Of a DNA stretch of 42,897 nucleotides, positions 18,809 to 26,115 are shown one piece after another. The position numbers and the translations under genes are program-made. The stretch comes from CAYSRM01 sp964475205 (lineage in GTDB: Bacteria; Verrucomicrobiota; Kiritimatiellia; UBA8416; CAYSRM01). The stretch covers positions 1 through 42,897 of the forward strand of contig CAYYVQ010000017.1 in the NCBI GenBank assembly GCA_964475205.1, in the 5' to 3' direction. The notes beneath the pieces were generated by a model. That model was given only the letters and a program-made list of their open reading frames with translations. It did no database searches and was not told the DNA's origin. Numbering within the stretch: the first letter of the stretch is position 1; the number at the start of each line of letters is the position of its first letter.

Positions 18809-19591
18809 ATGAGAACAGCTAATCCTGCCCTTAACGACAAGATTCTGTTGTCGCAAAGAAGCCGGGCGGCAACAGGCTCTCAGGTAATGACTATCAACGG
18901 AATGGTTGCAAAAACTTTTGTGTTACTTGCGCTTCTTCTGTTTTCGGCAACGCTGGTCTGGCGAAAGGGTCTTGTGCTCCTGGACGGACAAGCTACGCCC
19001 CAAATGATGGAAATTGCCTTTCAGGAAATGGGTCCGTGGATGTACGGCGGGCTTTTTGCCGGACTCATTGCAGGTTTTGTTACAGTGTTTAAAGCAAACT
19101 GGGCGCCGGTCACCGCACCCATCTATGCTTTATTTGAAGGACTCTTCATAGGCGGTATCTCGATAATAGCCGAAGCGTATTTCTCCGGCATTGTTCTCCA
19201 GGCTATAGGTCTGACTTTCGGGGTCCTTGTATGCCTGCTGGTTGCTTATCGAACGGGTATTATACAGGTGACGGACAAATTCCGCGCAGGTGTAATAGCA
19301 GCTACAGGCGGAGTTGTCCTGGTTTATATGGCAACAATGCTATTGGGTTTCTTTGGCGTGGGCATTCCGTATATCCACTCAGCCGGACCAATCGGCATTG
19401 GATTCAGTGCGATAGTCGTTGTTATAGCAGCTTTGAACCTGGTGTTGGATTTTGATCTTATTGAGTCCGCAAGCAATCAGGGCATGCCTAAATACATGGA
19501 ATGGTACGGGGGCTTTGCTCTGATGGTTACATTGATCTGGCTTTACCTGGAGATCTTGCGTCTTTTGATGAAGCTTAACAGCAGGCGCTGA
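18809..19591 (+). CDS. Bax inhibitor-1/YccA family membrane protein
   Basis: This 260-residue polytopic protein has seven predicted TM segments, beginning at ~32-50 (KTFVLLALLLFSATLVW) and ending at ~235-255. Conserved stretches of the bacterial BI-1-like group are visible: FVTVFKANWAPVTAPIYALFEGLFIGGIS and FDLIESASNQGMPKYMEWYG. Relatives are membrane proteins that conduct calcium or bind proteases such as FtsH. A strong Shine-Dalgarno (AGGAAGGAG) precedes ATG 18809. It lies between the WD40 gene and a secreted protease gene, all closely spaced. Confidence 0.9.
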   Translation: MRTANPALNDKILLSQRSRAATGSQVMTINGMVAKTFVLLALLLFSATLVWRKGLVLLDGQATPQMMEIAFQEMGPWMYGGLFAGLIAGFVTVFKANWAPVTAPIYALFEGLFIGGISIIAEAYFSGIVLQAIGLTFGVLVCLLVAYRTGIIQVTDKFRAGVIAATGGVVLVYMATMLLGFFGVGIPYIHSAGPIGIGFSAIVVVIAALNLVLDFDLIESASNQGMPKYMEWYGGFALMVTLIWLYLEILRLLMKLNSRR

Positions 19592-19612
19592 GTTTCCGGC
19601 TGGCGATATAAA

Positions 19613-21337
19613 ATGAATACTCGATATAAAATAGAAGGCATCAGCCGCGTAAGTCTGTTTCTTGCGCTAATGGCTGTTGCGGCGCTGGGTTTGTGGGCAG
19701 CTTCTTTTTTTCTTGGAAACGCGGTCGATCCGAGTCAGCAGGTTAATGTTCGATCCCGGCGGGAAAAAACGCCCGGAAGCGTTGAGAAAACCGATAAAAA
19801 CCGCCAGTTCCGCCGGCCGCCCCGTGTAGCCGCTTCCAGGGGTTACGGGGAGCGTTCTGCTTCTGTGCGAGCCGGGGAGGAACCAGCCCTACAGGAGAAA
19901 GGTGAGCAAATCGAACCTGACCCTGCGAATCCCGATCTTATCGAAGACGAATTTATATTGAGTTTCGGTAGCAAAGCCGAAAGGCAGAGGTTTCTCGAAA
20001 TGGCGGAAGATGAAGGGTTCGCTGTCCTTGCGGTTTCTAAACTTGGAAATTCGGCGCGGGTCAGGGCGGACACTCGTGATGGCCTCGAACGGTTGCTTGC
20101 CAGCTCGGGTATGAAGGTGAAGTATTCTTCCAACTACTATGCGCTCACTCCTCAGCCGCTGGATTCGTCACCTTTTGTGGAGCAAGGCTTGTATACAGGG
20201 TTTGGCGCCAATGCCGCCGACTGGCTTGGTGTCCGGAGAGACAACGAAAAGTGGGGGCAAGGCGCTACTGTTGCGGTCCTTGACACTGCGATTACAGAAC
20301 ACCCGTTGCTGAAGCATGCGCAAATTGAGAGGATCAGCCTTTTAAGCGAAGCAGACCAAAATGGTAAAAACGCGGGACATGGGACAGCGGTTGCATCTCT
20401 TATAGCGGGGCGAGGCGAAGGCTTCCAATCCGTAGTCCCGGCCTCCGGGATACTGGGGATCGAAGTTGCCGGCCCGGAAGGGGTCGGCGATGCGTTTACG
20501 CTGGCCGAGGGGATTGTAGAAGCCGCAGACCGGGGAGCCGAGGTCATTAACATTAGTCTCGGCACGTACGGCGATGTTTTCATCCTGCAGGAAGCTGTCA
20601 GCTACGCTGTGCGGCGTGGTTCAGTAGTTGTGGCTGCAGCAGGCAATGACGCGTTTGATCAGTTGTCGTTTCCTGCACGCTATGAGGATGTTGTCGCGGT
20701 TTCAGGTGTTGACTCGGGGGGCAGGAAACTTCCCTTTGTCAACGAGGGCACGCAAATGGATCTTGCTGCTCCGGCTGCTGCCATTGCCGCAGCGGGATTA
20801 CAGGATGAAAAGATGCTTTTCAGCGGCACTTCGGCCGCAGCGCCCTTTGTCAGCGGTCTTATTGCGTATCTCATGGCTGAAGAAGGTGTTTCGGGCAGGG
20901 ATGCAGTGGAAATATTGAAGGCTCATAGCAACGACGCCGGCAGGCCGGGAGCAGATCCAGTTTACGGAGAGGGTATCCTGAATGCCGAGCGTGTGCTGAG
21001 AAGAAAGCAGAAGAACGTCTATGATGCCGCGCTCTCGGGTATATATGTTGAGCAAAGCGGCTCTGAAAACAAGTTTTCGATTAATGTTGCCGCTGAAAAC
21101 AGGGGCACAGAGGCAGTGGAACATCTAAAAGTTCAGGTCAGCGTTGACGGCGTCAGCAAGGTCTATTCGTTCAATTCGGTAAAACCAGGCCAGACTGTGA
21201 TCGCAAAGGTTCCTGTAGATTTCAGCAATGGCGATTCGAGCCTGGATATAACGGGCTCAGTTGATATTCCCGGGCACGATGATATCGATACCCGTAACAA
21301 CATGCGGCGTTCGGTTATGCTGCCTGTTACTGAATGA
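19613..21337 (+). CDS. Secreted/membrane-anchored subtilisin-like serine protease (S8)
   Basis: This 574-residue protein has an N-terminal hydrophobic segment (~12-35) that is a signal or anchor. A low-complexity basic/proline stretch and an inhibitor I9-like prodomain follow (~105-160; EDEFILSFGS, AERQRFLEMAEDEGF). The S8 catalytic domain has Asp224 in VAVLDTAI, His256 in GHGTAVASLIAG and Ser407 in FSGTSAAAPFVSG. The oxyanion Asn is in AAAGNDAF. The C-terminal ~90 residues resemble a CARDB-like beta domain (AAENRGTEAVEHLKVQVSVDG). It is the last gene of the trio, 21 bp after the BI-1 gene. Confidence 0.92.
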   Translation: MNTRYKIEGISRVSLFLALMAVAALGLWAASFFLGNAVDPSQQVNVRSRREKTPGSVEKTDKNRQFRRPPRVAASRGYGERSASVRAGEEPALQEKGEQIEPDPANPDLIEDEFILSFGSKAERQRFLEMAEDEGFAVLAVSKLGNSARVRADTRDGLERLLASSGMKVKYSSNYYALTPQPLDSSPFVEQGLYTGFGANAADWLGVRRDNEKWGQGATVAVLDTAITEHPLLKHAQIERISLLSEADQNGKNAGHGTAVASLIAGRGEGFQSVVPASGILGIEVAGPEGVGDAFTLAEGIVEAADRGAEVINISLGTYGDVFILQEAVSYAVRRGSVVVAAAGNDAFDQLSFPARYEDVVAVSGVDSGGRKLPFVNEGTQMDLAAPAAAIAAAGLQDEKMLFSGTSAAAPFVSGLIAYLMAEEGVSGRDAVEILKAHSNDAGRPGADPVYGEGILNAERVLRRKQKNVYDAALSGIYVEQSGSENKFSINVAAENRGTEAVEHLKVQVSVDGVSKVYSFNSVKPGQTVIAKVPVDFSNGDSSLDITGSVDIPGHDDIDTRNNMRRSVMLPVTE

Positions 21338-21346
21338 GTGACGGGT

Positions 21347-21368
21347 CGCCCTGTCGGATGATAGGGCG
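21347..21368 (+). terminator. Possible terminator hairpin after the protease gene
   Basis: CGCCCT (21347-21352) pairs with AGGGCG (21363-21368) across a 10-nt loop, starting 9 bp after the stop. A short T-rich stretch follows but there is no strong U-run. Confidence 0.4.
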
Positions 21369-21398
21369 GAGGCTTATTCAATTTGCGCGACACTGCAA

Positions 21399-21446
21399 GT
21401 ACGCCCGACGCGGTTCGAACGCGTAACCTTCGGCTCCGGAGGCCGA
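21399..21446. repeat. attL: displaced 3' part of tRNA-Arg(CCG)
   Basis: These 48 bases are identical to 27730-27777. They cover the 3' half of the tRNA gene from the anticodon stem to the discriminator base, read on the minus strand. The 5' half is missing, so this copy is not a functional tRNA. It is the remnant of the chromosomal attachment site displaced by the integrated element. Beyond the discriminator the sequence reads ACTTG, so CCA is not encoded on this side. Confidence 0.92.
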
Positions 21447-21568
21447 TGGATAATCAATAGACAATGGGCTTTTTTCTTTTGTGTATCTTTTTTGTTGCTT
21501 TCAGTTGCATTCAAAGCTATGTTTTGAAGTAACTAAGCGCAACAAACAACAGCAAAGGAAACAGCAGC

Positions 21569-22876
21569 ATGAAAGCACGAACGGGCTATCTATTCCAGCG
21601 CAAGCCGGGCGGCGCGTATTATGTCAAAGTTTATGTTGATCATAAGGCGATTGTTAAAAGCCTTGGCACCAGCAACCGCAGGGAAGCCGAACGCCGCCGG
21701 AATGAATTCATAAAGCCGTTTGCATTAGGGGATGAAGTCGAAACCTTGAAGGCGGTTCAGGCGAAACTTTCCGACCGCGAAACTGAGATTGCCGAATGGG
21801 AAGACGAACAGAACCCGCCGCTTTCAATCCGTGACGCATTCGGGGCGTATGAGAACGCCGGGAACCGCCGCGAAATCGCAGACGTAACAATGCGCTCTTA
21901 TGCTTCGATTTGGAAAGCCTTCACAGAATGGGTTGCCGATACGCATCCGGAGATTGTAACCCTTCAAGCCGTGACATTTGACATATGCGCGGAATACAAG
22001 ACGCATATGCAGCGACGGAAGGTTACACCTCGGACATTCAACGCACACCGCGCTTTCCTTCGTTCGTTCTGGAATGTTCTGGAAGCCAAAGCCAAGACCG
22101 CGGAGAACCCCTGGGCGAAGCTTGCAAAGCGTGATGAAAACCCGCAGGGCCGCAGGGCCTTGACCGTGGATGAACTGAAGGCGGTATGTGGAAGTGCAAG
22201 CGGTGAACTCCGTACAATGCTGGCATTCGGACTCTACCTTGGATGTCGTCTTGCCGATGTCGCCTGCATGGACTGGGGCAGCGTGGATATGGCAAGGCGC
22301 GTTATCAGCTATATACCAAGCAAAACCCGCCGGAATGCGAAGACAAAGCTTTTGATCCCGATGCACCCCGAACTTTACGGCATACTTTCCGAGACCCCGA
22401 AAGCACAGCGGCACGGGCCTGTATGCCCGGATATGGCAGAACGCTATCACAACCGGGGTGCCGATGGTGTCAGCGATTTAATTCAGCGGCATTTTAAGGC
22501 TTGTGGGCTTGCCACTACCACGGAGCGCAACGGGGCAGGAGTTCGCCGGGCGGTTGCCGTTGGTTTTCATTCCTTACGGCACACCGCAGTTTCTCTACTC
22601 CGCGAAGCAGGCGCGGCGCAATCGGTATCACAGGCCATTGTGGGGCATAACGATGCCGCCGTTCATGCACTCTATACGCACATCGATGAAAGAGCGATGC
22701 GAAGGGCCGTGGACAGCTTGCCAGCGTTTAACGGGGCAAAGACCTTGCCTGAACCCTCCGACACCGCACAGAGGCAGCTAGACGCCTTGAGGGGACGCGT
22801 TATGGAACTAACCGAACAGCTTGACGGAAAGAACTGGAAAACAATAAAGAAGCAATTGAAGGTTTCCGCCAGCTAG
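21569..22876 (+). CDS. int: Tyrosine recombinase/integrase of the tRNA-Arg element
   Basis: This 435-residue phage-type integrase starts at ATG 21569 (AAAGGA upstream). An N-terminal arm-binding/SAM-like region (~1-190) is followed by the catalytic domain. The residues are visible: Arg227 in LGCRLADV, His334 and Arg337 in FHSLRHTA, His360 in VGHND, and the nucleophile Tyr369 in HALYTHID. It should carry out recombination between the element and the 3' half of tRNA-Arg(CCG). The C-terminus (~395-435) is a short coiled-coil-like helix. Its position next to attL and its orientation fit a standard integration module. Confidence 0.95.
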   Translation: MKARTGYLFQRKPGGAYYVKVYVDHKAIVKSLGTSNRREAERRRNEFIKPFALGDEVETLKAVQAKLSDRETEIAEWEDEQNPPLSIRDAFGAYENAGNRREIADVTMRSYASIWKAFTEWVADTHPEIVTLQAVTFDICAEYKTHMQRRKVTPRTFNAHRAFLRSFWNVLEAKAKTAENPWAKLAKRDENPQGRRALTVDELKAVCGSASGELRTMLAFGLYLGCRLADVACMDWGSVDMARRVISYIPSKTRRNAKTKLLIPMHPELYGILSETPKAQRHGPVCPDMAERYHNRGADGVSDLIQRHFKACGLATTTERNGAGVRRAVAVGFHSLRHTAVSLLREAGAAQSVSQAIVGHNDAAVHALYTHIDERAMRRAVDSLPAFNGAKTLPEPSDTAQRQLDALRGRVMELTEQLDGKNWKTIKKQLKVSAS

Positions 22877-22902
22877 CTAACGGTGGAAGCGCGTTCAATC
22901 AG

Positions 22903-22919
22903 TTTGAAAGTTTTTCAAA
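22903..22919. promoter_or_regulatory. TTTGAAA-GTT-TTTCAAA dyad
   Basis: A 7-bp inverted repeat lies 20 bp upstream of the next gene. Similar TTTGAA...TTCAAA dyads occur at 25422-25440 and 25504-25522 in the same element. It may be an operator for an element-encoded HTH protein, or chance in AT-rich DNA. Confidence 0.3.
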
Positions 22920-22938
22920 AAATACCCTGGGGGCAGAT

Positions 22939-23598
22939 ATGAAAACCGTGATAATCTACGGGCGCAAGCGGAATGTTTTAGGAATACGCACTCTCAATAT
23001 CGGACTTTCCCGCCACCGCTGGTTTGTACCCAAGTTCCGTCTAATCCTTGACGGAGGGGAGACTTATGAAAGCCTGTATCCGACGGGAACACCAAAAACA
23101 TATCAGTTTATCACGAAGCTAACCACAATTACAGAAGCACCCGTCGAACATCACAAAGATAGACACCTTTTGACTTTTGCGCAGGGAAAGACCTACAACG
23201 CTAGCGGGGAATTGACAACGTATGATTCCGAAGACATTGACTACCTGAAGGCCGTACAGCCAACGAAAGAGCAAGCCGCGAAAACGAAACCACGAGTTGA
23301 CCCCGGCGAACTGGAACGATTGAAGGCATTTGCGCAGCTATCACAAAGAGAGGCTATTTGCCACATACTCGACTCCATTCCGGACATGGATGAAAAGACA
23401 ATCATAGCGGGCTGGTTACACGTCAAGGGCACCACTTGGGCCGACATGAAACGCCAGACAGGGGCCAGTAAAGGCACACTATCAAAGCGCGTGAACAACT
23501 TCTATAGGGCTTCAAAATTGCCGCGAAAAAACCGACGGACAGGAGGGATGCGAAAACCATACCAGCTTGACGAAAACAGGGATGCCGGAACGGTTTGA
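22939..23598 (+). CDS. Unknown element protein with C-terminal helix-turn-helix
   Basis: This 219-residue protein is not recognised. The N-terminal ~105 residues look like beta-rich sequence (RHRWFVPKFRLILDGGETYE). The C-terminal part (~135-200) looks like a DNA-binding domain: SQREAICHILDSIPDMDEKT followed by TWADMKRQTGASKGTLSKRV, a sigma-like helix-turn-helix. The end is basic. A Shine-Dalgarno-like GGGGGC precedes ATG 22939. Its stop lies 3 bp before the TGAACAC repeat cluster, so it could bind those repeats. That is untested. Confidence 0.7.
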   Translation: MKTVIIYGRKRNVLGIRTLNIGLSRHRWFVPKFRLILDGGETYESLYPTGTPKTYQFITKLTTITEAPVEHHKDRHLLTFAQGKTYNASGELTTYDSEDIDYLKAVQPTKEQAAKTKPRVDPGELERLKAFAQLSQREAICHILDSIPDMDEKTIIAGWLHVKGTTWADMKRQTGASKGTLSKRVNNFYRASKLPRKNRRTGGMRKPYQLDENRDAGTV

Positions 23599-23599
23599 A

Positions 23600-23686
23600 C
23601 TGAACACTGAATTGAACACGCTGAACACTATTTTTGATTCGATTGCCAGAGGTTGAAACAATTGAACACCAAAACAAACTGAACAC
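23600..23686. repeat. Iteron-like cluster: five copies of (A/C)TGAACAC or TTGAACAC
   Basis: TGAACAC occurs at 23601-23607, 23613-23619, 23622-23628, 23663-23669 and 23680-23686, all in the same orientation. Three copies are preceded by C and two by AT. Partial copies sit at 23594 (TTTGAAC) and 23653 (TTGAAAC). Repeats of this kind act as replication iterons or as operator arrays upstream of excisionase or Rep genes in mobile elements. Spacing is irregular (12, 9, 41, 17 bp). Confidence 0.65.
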
Positions 23687-23740
23687 GCTCGCTACCTTGT
23701 ATAGAACGTAATGACACGTTCAAGCAACAAGGAGTACGAG

Positions 23741-24049
23741 ATGTTACAGACCACAACCGATGCAGTTAAATCCATGTTGAAGGCCGATCCTTCACTAACG
23801 TCAGACGACCGCAACGCGATCCTTCAGGCCTTAAAGAACCACGGCAAGGCCGATACTTCGCGCAGTGAACGCACACCGCAACTTCTGTCGCGAAAGCAAG
23901 TCGCAGCAATGCTAGGCCGCAGCACAAGACTTGTAGACTTGCTTGCAAACAGCGGCGCATTGCAACGCGTGAAGTTGACCGGCGCAACACGAGCGGCTGG
24001 ATTCCGCAAATCCGAAGTTGTCGCGTTGATTGAAGGCCGCACCGCGTAG
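23741..24049 (+). CDS. HTH protein, excisionase/AlpA-like
   Basis: ATG 23741 is chosen because AAGGAG lies 6 bp upstream (the in-frame ATG 23711 lacks this), giving 102 residues. The C-terminal half (~47-100) reads LLSRKQVAAMLGRSTRLVDL then FRKSEVVALIEGR. This is the MerR-like winged helix of excisionase/AlpA-type proteins (recognition helix then a short wing and a Ser/Lys-Glu-Val helix). Such proteins promote excision or act as small regulators in integrated elements. The N-terminus is a helical region of ~45 residues of unknown role. It lies directly after the TGAACAC cluster. Confidence 0.75.
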   Translation: MLQTTTDAVKSMLKADPSLTSDDRNAILQALKNHGKADTSRSERTPQLLSRKQVAAMLGRSTRLVDLLANSGALQRVKLTGATRAAGFRKSEVVALIEGRTA

Positions 24050-24081
24050 TAACCTTAAAAGGGTAGAAGGGCGGGGACAGC

Positions 24082-25023
24082 ATGGCAAAAAAATATTACC
24101 TGCAATTCCCCTTGTGTCTTTTGGGATTGCCATTAGACGGCGAAACCGCAGACGCAATTGGACGCAAGCGTATAAACTCGATATTTGCATTCGGGCTTTT
24201 CGAGTTTGGCTATAAATTGTCAGAAGATATGTCAGACTCCGAGCTTCTGAAATGCGTTGAAGAAGATGTATCGAAAACCGACCTTCCGTTCGGCTTCAAA
24301 AAAAACAAGCGTAAACACTTGGAATATGTTCTGGCTCAAGAGCGGTTTGGTGTTGCCAGAGGACACATTTCTTTAGCATGGGAAATGTACAAACAATGCT
24401 CCAATCATGTGCGCGACCAGCGCGTTAGGCATGGCACTGACGCACTCTGCCGGATACGCGGGGACGTGGCCTGGCTGGTAATTTCTGGTGAAATACGCTG
24501 GCGTGACTTCTCCACACTGGCGGCGGTCTACTCCATTATCGGGGATAAGTCACACCCGGTATTGATTCGCCGCAACATGATTCAGGCGCGGCAGACTGGA
24601 TGCAAGTCAGTGGACGTGATGCGAGAGAACCGTGCACAACCGCTGACGGAAGCGCAAATTCGTTACACGCTGGACAGCCTCGAAACTGCCGGCTGGTTTT
24701 GTCGTGTACAGGCTAGCCGGCGCAAGGTGTACTTCTCCCATAGGATGACACGCGACGAAGTGGAGGACTGGCTAAAACAAAAGGCCTTCAAACAAAGTCG
24801 AGTCAATAAAAACCGAAAAAAGGACAGGGATCTCCAGGCCGAGCTTGCCAGACTCCGAAAAGGGGCGTACCCCTCTGACACCTCTTTTTCAGAGACACCA
24901 CAAAGTAGCCACAAAATCACCACTATAATAGAAAGCGATTTTATAGAAAGCAATTTTACAGAAAGCAATTTAAGCCAATGCTCGCTTCCGCTCGCGGTGG
25001 TAGAAGACCACACGAAAGAATAA
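24082..25023 (+). CDS. Unknown element protein, replication/regulator-like, with winged-helix region
   Basis: This 313-residue protein is not confidently assigned. The sequence is cytoplasmic and basic. Residues ~115-210 (VRHGTDALCRIRGDVAWLV, DFSTLAAVYSIIGDKSHPVL, TEAQIRYTLDSLETAGWFCR) look like winged-helix material of the kind seen in plasmid or phage replication initiators. Residues ~245-275 are a charged coiled-coil-like helix. A 15-bp unit is repeated three times at 24928-24972, giving IESDF-IESNF-TESNL. Its place after iteron-like repeats and an excisionase-like gene makes a replication role reasonable but unproven. Confidence 0.6.
   Translation: MAKKYYLQFPLCLLGLPLDGETADAIGRKRINSIFAFGLFEFGYKLSEDMSDSELLKCVEEDVSKTDLPFGFKKNKRKHLEYVLAQERFGVARGHISLAWEMYKQCSNHVRDQRVRHGTDALCRIRGDVAWLVISGEIRWRDFSTLAAVYSIIGDKSHPVLIRRNMIQARQTGCKSVDVMRENRAQPLTEAQIRYTLDSLETAGWFCRVQASRRKVYFSHRMTRDEVEDWLKQKAFKQSRVNKNRKKDRDLQAELARLRKGAYPSDTSFSETPQSSHKITTIIESDFIESNFTESNLSQCSLPLAVVEDHTKE
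24928..24972 (+). repeat. 15-bp tandem repeat, three copies, coding (xESxF)
   Basis: ATAGAAAGCGATTTT, ATAGAAAGCAATTTT and ACAGAAAGCAATTTA follow one another in frame near the C-terminus of the 313-residue protein. Copy number could vary by slippage without frameshift. Confidence 0.9.
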
Positions 25024-25069
25024 AATAAACAAAGGGAGGGAGAGAATTAAGACTGGAAGACACACTGTT

Positions 25070-25427
25070 ATGACAGATGAGACTATCCAGAAATTAGAGA
25101 AGCCTTTCGGGATGGACTGTACTGTACCAGAAGCCTGTCTTTTAGCGGGTATAGTTAAATCTACATACTATGAGTACTGTGAGAAAACTCAGTTTTTTCG
25201 GACAAATTGATAAGGAGAAAAAGATGCGTAAGCTGAACAAACCCGACACTCTAAAAATAGAGCATGAAAACCTTCTGGATACTGATTGGCCTGAACTCGA
25301 TTTAGATTGGCCTGAAATCTTTTTGGATACGGGTAGGGATATAGATTTGCTGATTCCTGATTGGGATCTGAAAGAGTTTTCAAGTAAAGAAAGCACAAAA
25401 GGCACAATCTGTGAGAAAAGAATTTGA
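25070..25427 (+). pseudogene. Frameshifted phage-type HTH protein (terminase-small/transposase HTH-like)
   Basis: ORF 1 (25070-25210, 46 residues) reads VPEACLLAGIVKSTYYEYCE, the helix-turn-helix start common in small phage DNA-binding proteins. Such proteins normally continue with x-F-x-x-x-I-D-K-x-K. Here ORF 1 ends at RTN after a run of six T. Dropping one T moves reading into the overlapping frame (open from 25170), giving FFGQIDKEKKMRKLNKPDTL and continuing to 25427. The joined product would be ~118 residues. An independent start at ATG 25224 with AAGGAG upstream is also possible. The frameshift may be real decay, an assembly error or slippage. The C-terminal part is acidic with a WPELDLDWPEIFLD repeat. 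Confidence 0.5.
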
Positions 25428-25705
25428 AAAACCTTCAAATCGAAAAATTGCAGTGTTTGCCACCCCTCAAGAAGTTGGAATATTTGGAGCCCCTAAAAAA
25501 GAAGTTTGAAAAGTTTTCAAACATGGGACAATGCCTTTACTTAGTTGACAAAGATTGATGAAAAAAGAAGACGGTTTAAATATTCAGGACTATTCTACAT
25601 TTTACACGAATGCTACGCGATGACGCTTGCACACATGTCAAACCCTGCTATGCTCGTAGCACTCAAGATAAAACGCTATCTGTTGGGTGAAAGGAGTACT
25701 GTTCG
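25428..25705. other. AT-rich spacer with TTTGAA...TTCAAA dyads
   Basis: There is no convincing gene. A dyad with 7-bp arms lies at 25422-25440, and a perfect one with 9-bp arms, GTTTGAAAA-G-TTTTCAAAC, at 25504-25522. Short open frames (for example 25424-25558 from TTG) lack ribosome-binding sites. The promoter of the next gene probably lies at 25600-25690. Confidence 0.4.
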
Positions 25706-26107
25706 ATGGGATATGCAATAGTCGCATTCTTGTTTTTGCTGGTTGTTTACCTTCTCCTTCGCGAACTCAACTGTTGGTACTGGAAAATTAACGACATAGT
25801 TGAGAAACTCGGAAGCATTGACGGCACCCTAAGAACCATAGCCGGTCTACCGCCCAAAGCACAGCCAGGTCCTGAATCAAAATCGCCATTTGATCAACTT
25901 ATCCCTGAATCAAAATCGCCATTTGATCAGGTTATCGACAAACCGCCCAAAACTCAAACTCGCGTTTCAGAACCTACATCTACCCCGGAAGCCGACAGTT
26001 TCAATTGCCCGCAGTGCGGCAAATCTCTTGTTGTTGACGATCTGAAGATTGGAGCCAATGGACTCACAAAATGTCCTCACTGTAAGGAGTATTTTGAGGT
26101 AGAATAG
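25706..26107 (+). CDS. Membrane-anchored zinc-ribbon protein (element cargo)
   Basis: This 133-residue protein starts at ATG 25706 (GAAAGGA upstream). Residues 3-22 form one TM segment (YAIVAFLFLLVVYLLL). A short helix and a linker follow. The C-terminus is a zinc ribbon with two Cys pairs, CPQC and CPHC (FNCPQCGKSL, TKCPHCKEYFEVE). In the linker an 11-codon unit is repeated (PESKSPFDQ twice; DNA copies of 26 bp at 25871 and 25904). The topology puts the ribbon in the cytoplasm if the short N-terminus is outside. Function is unknown. It lies 8 bp upstream of the secreted-protein gene, so the two are probably expressed together. Confidence 0.75.
   Translation: MGYAIVAFLFLLVVYLLLRELNCWYWKINDIVEKLGSIDGTLRTIAGLPPKAQPGPESKSPFDQLIPESKSPFDQVIDKPPKTQTRVSEPTSTPEADSFNCPQCGKSLVVDDLKIGANGLTKCPHCKEYFEVE
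25871..25929 (+). repeat. 26-bp direct repeat, coding, period 33 bp
   Basis: The 26 bases at 25871-25896 recur unchanged at 25904-25929. They encode PESKSPFDQ in the linker of the zinc-ribbon protein. Confidence 0.92.
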
Positions 26108-26115
26108 GAGAAGTC

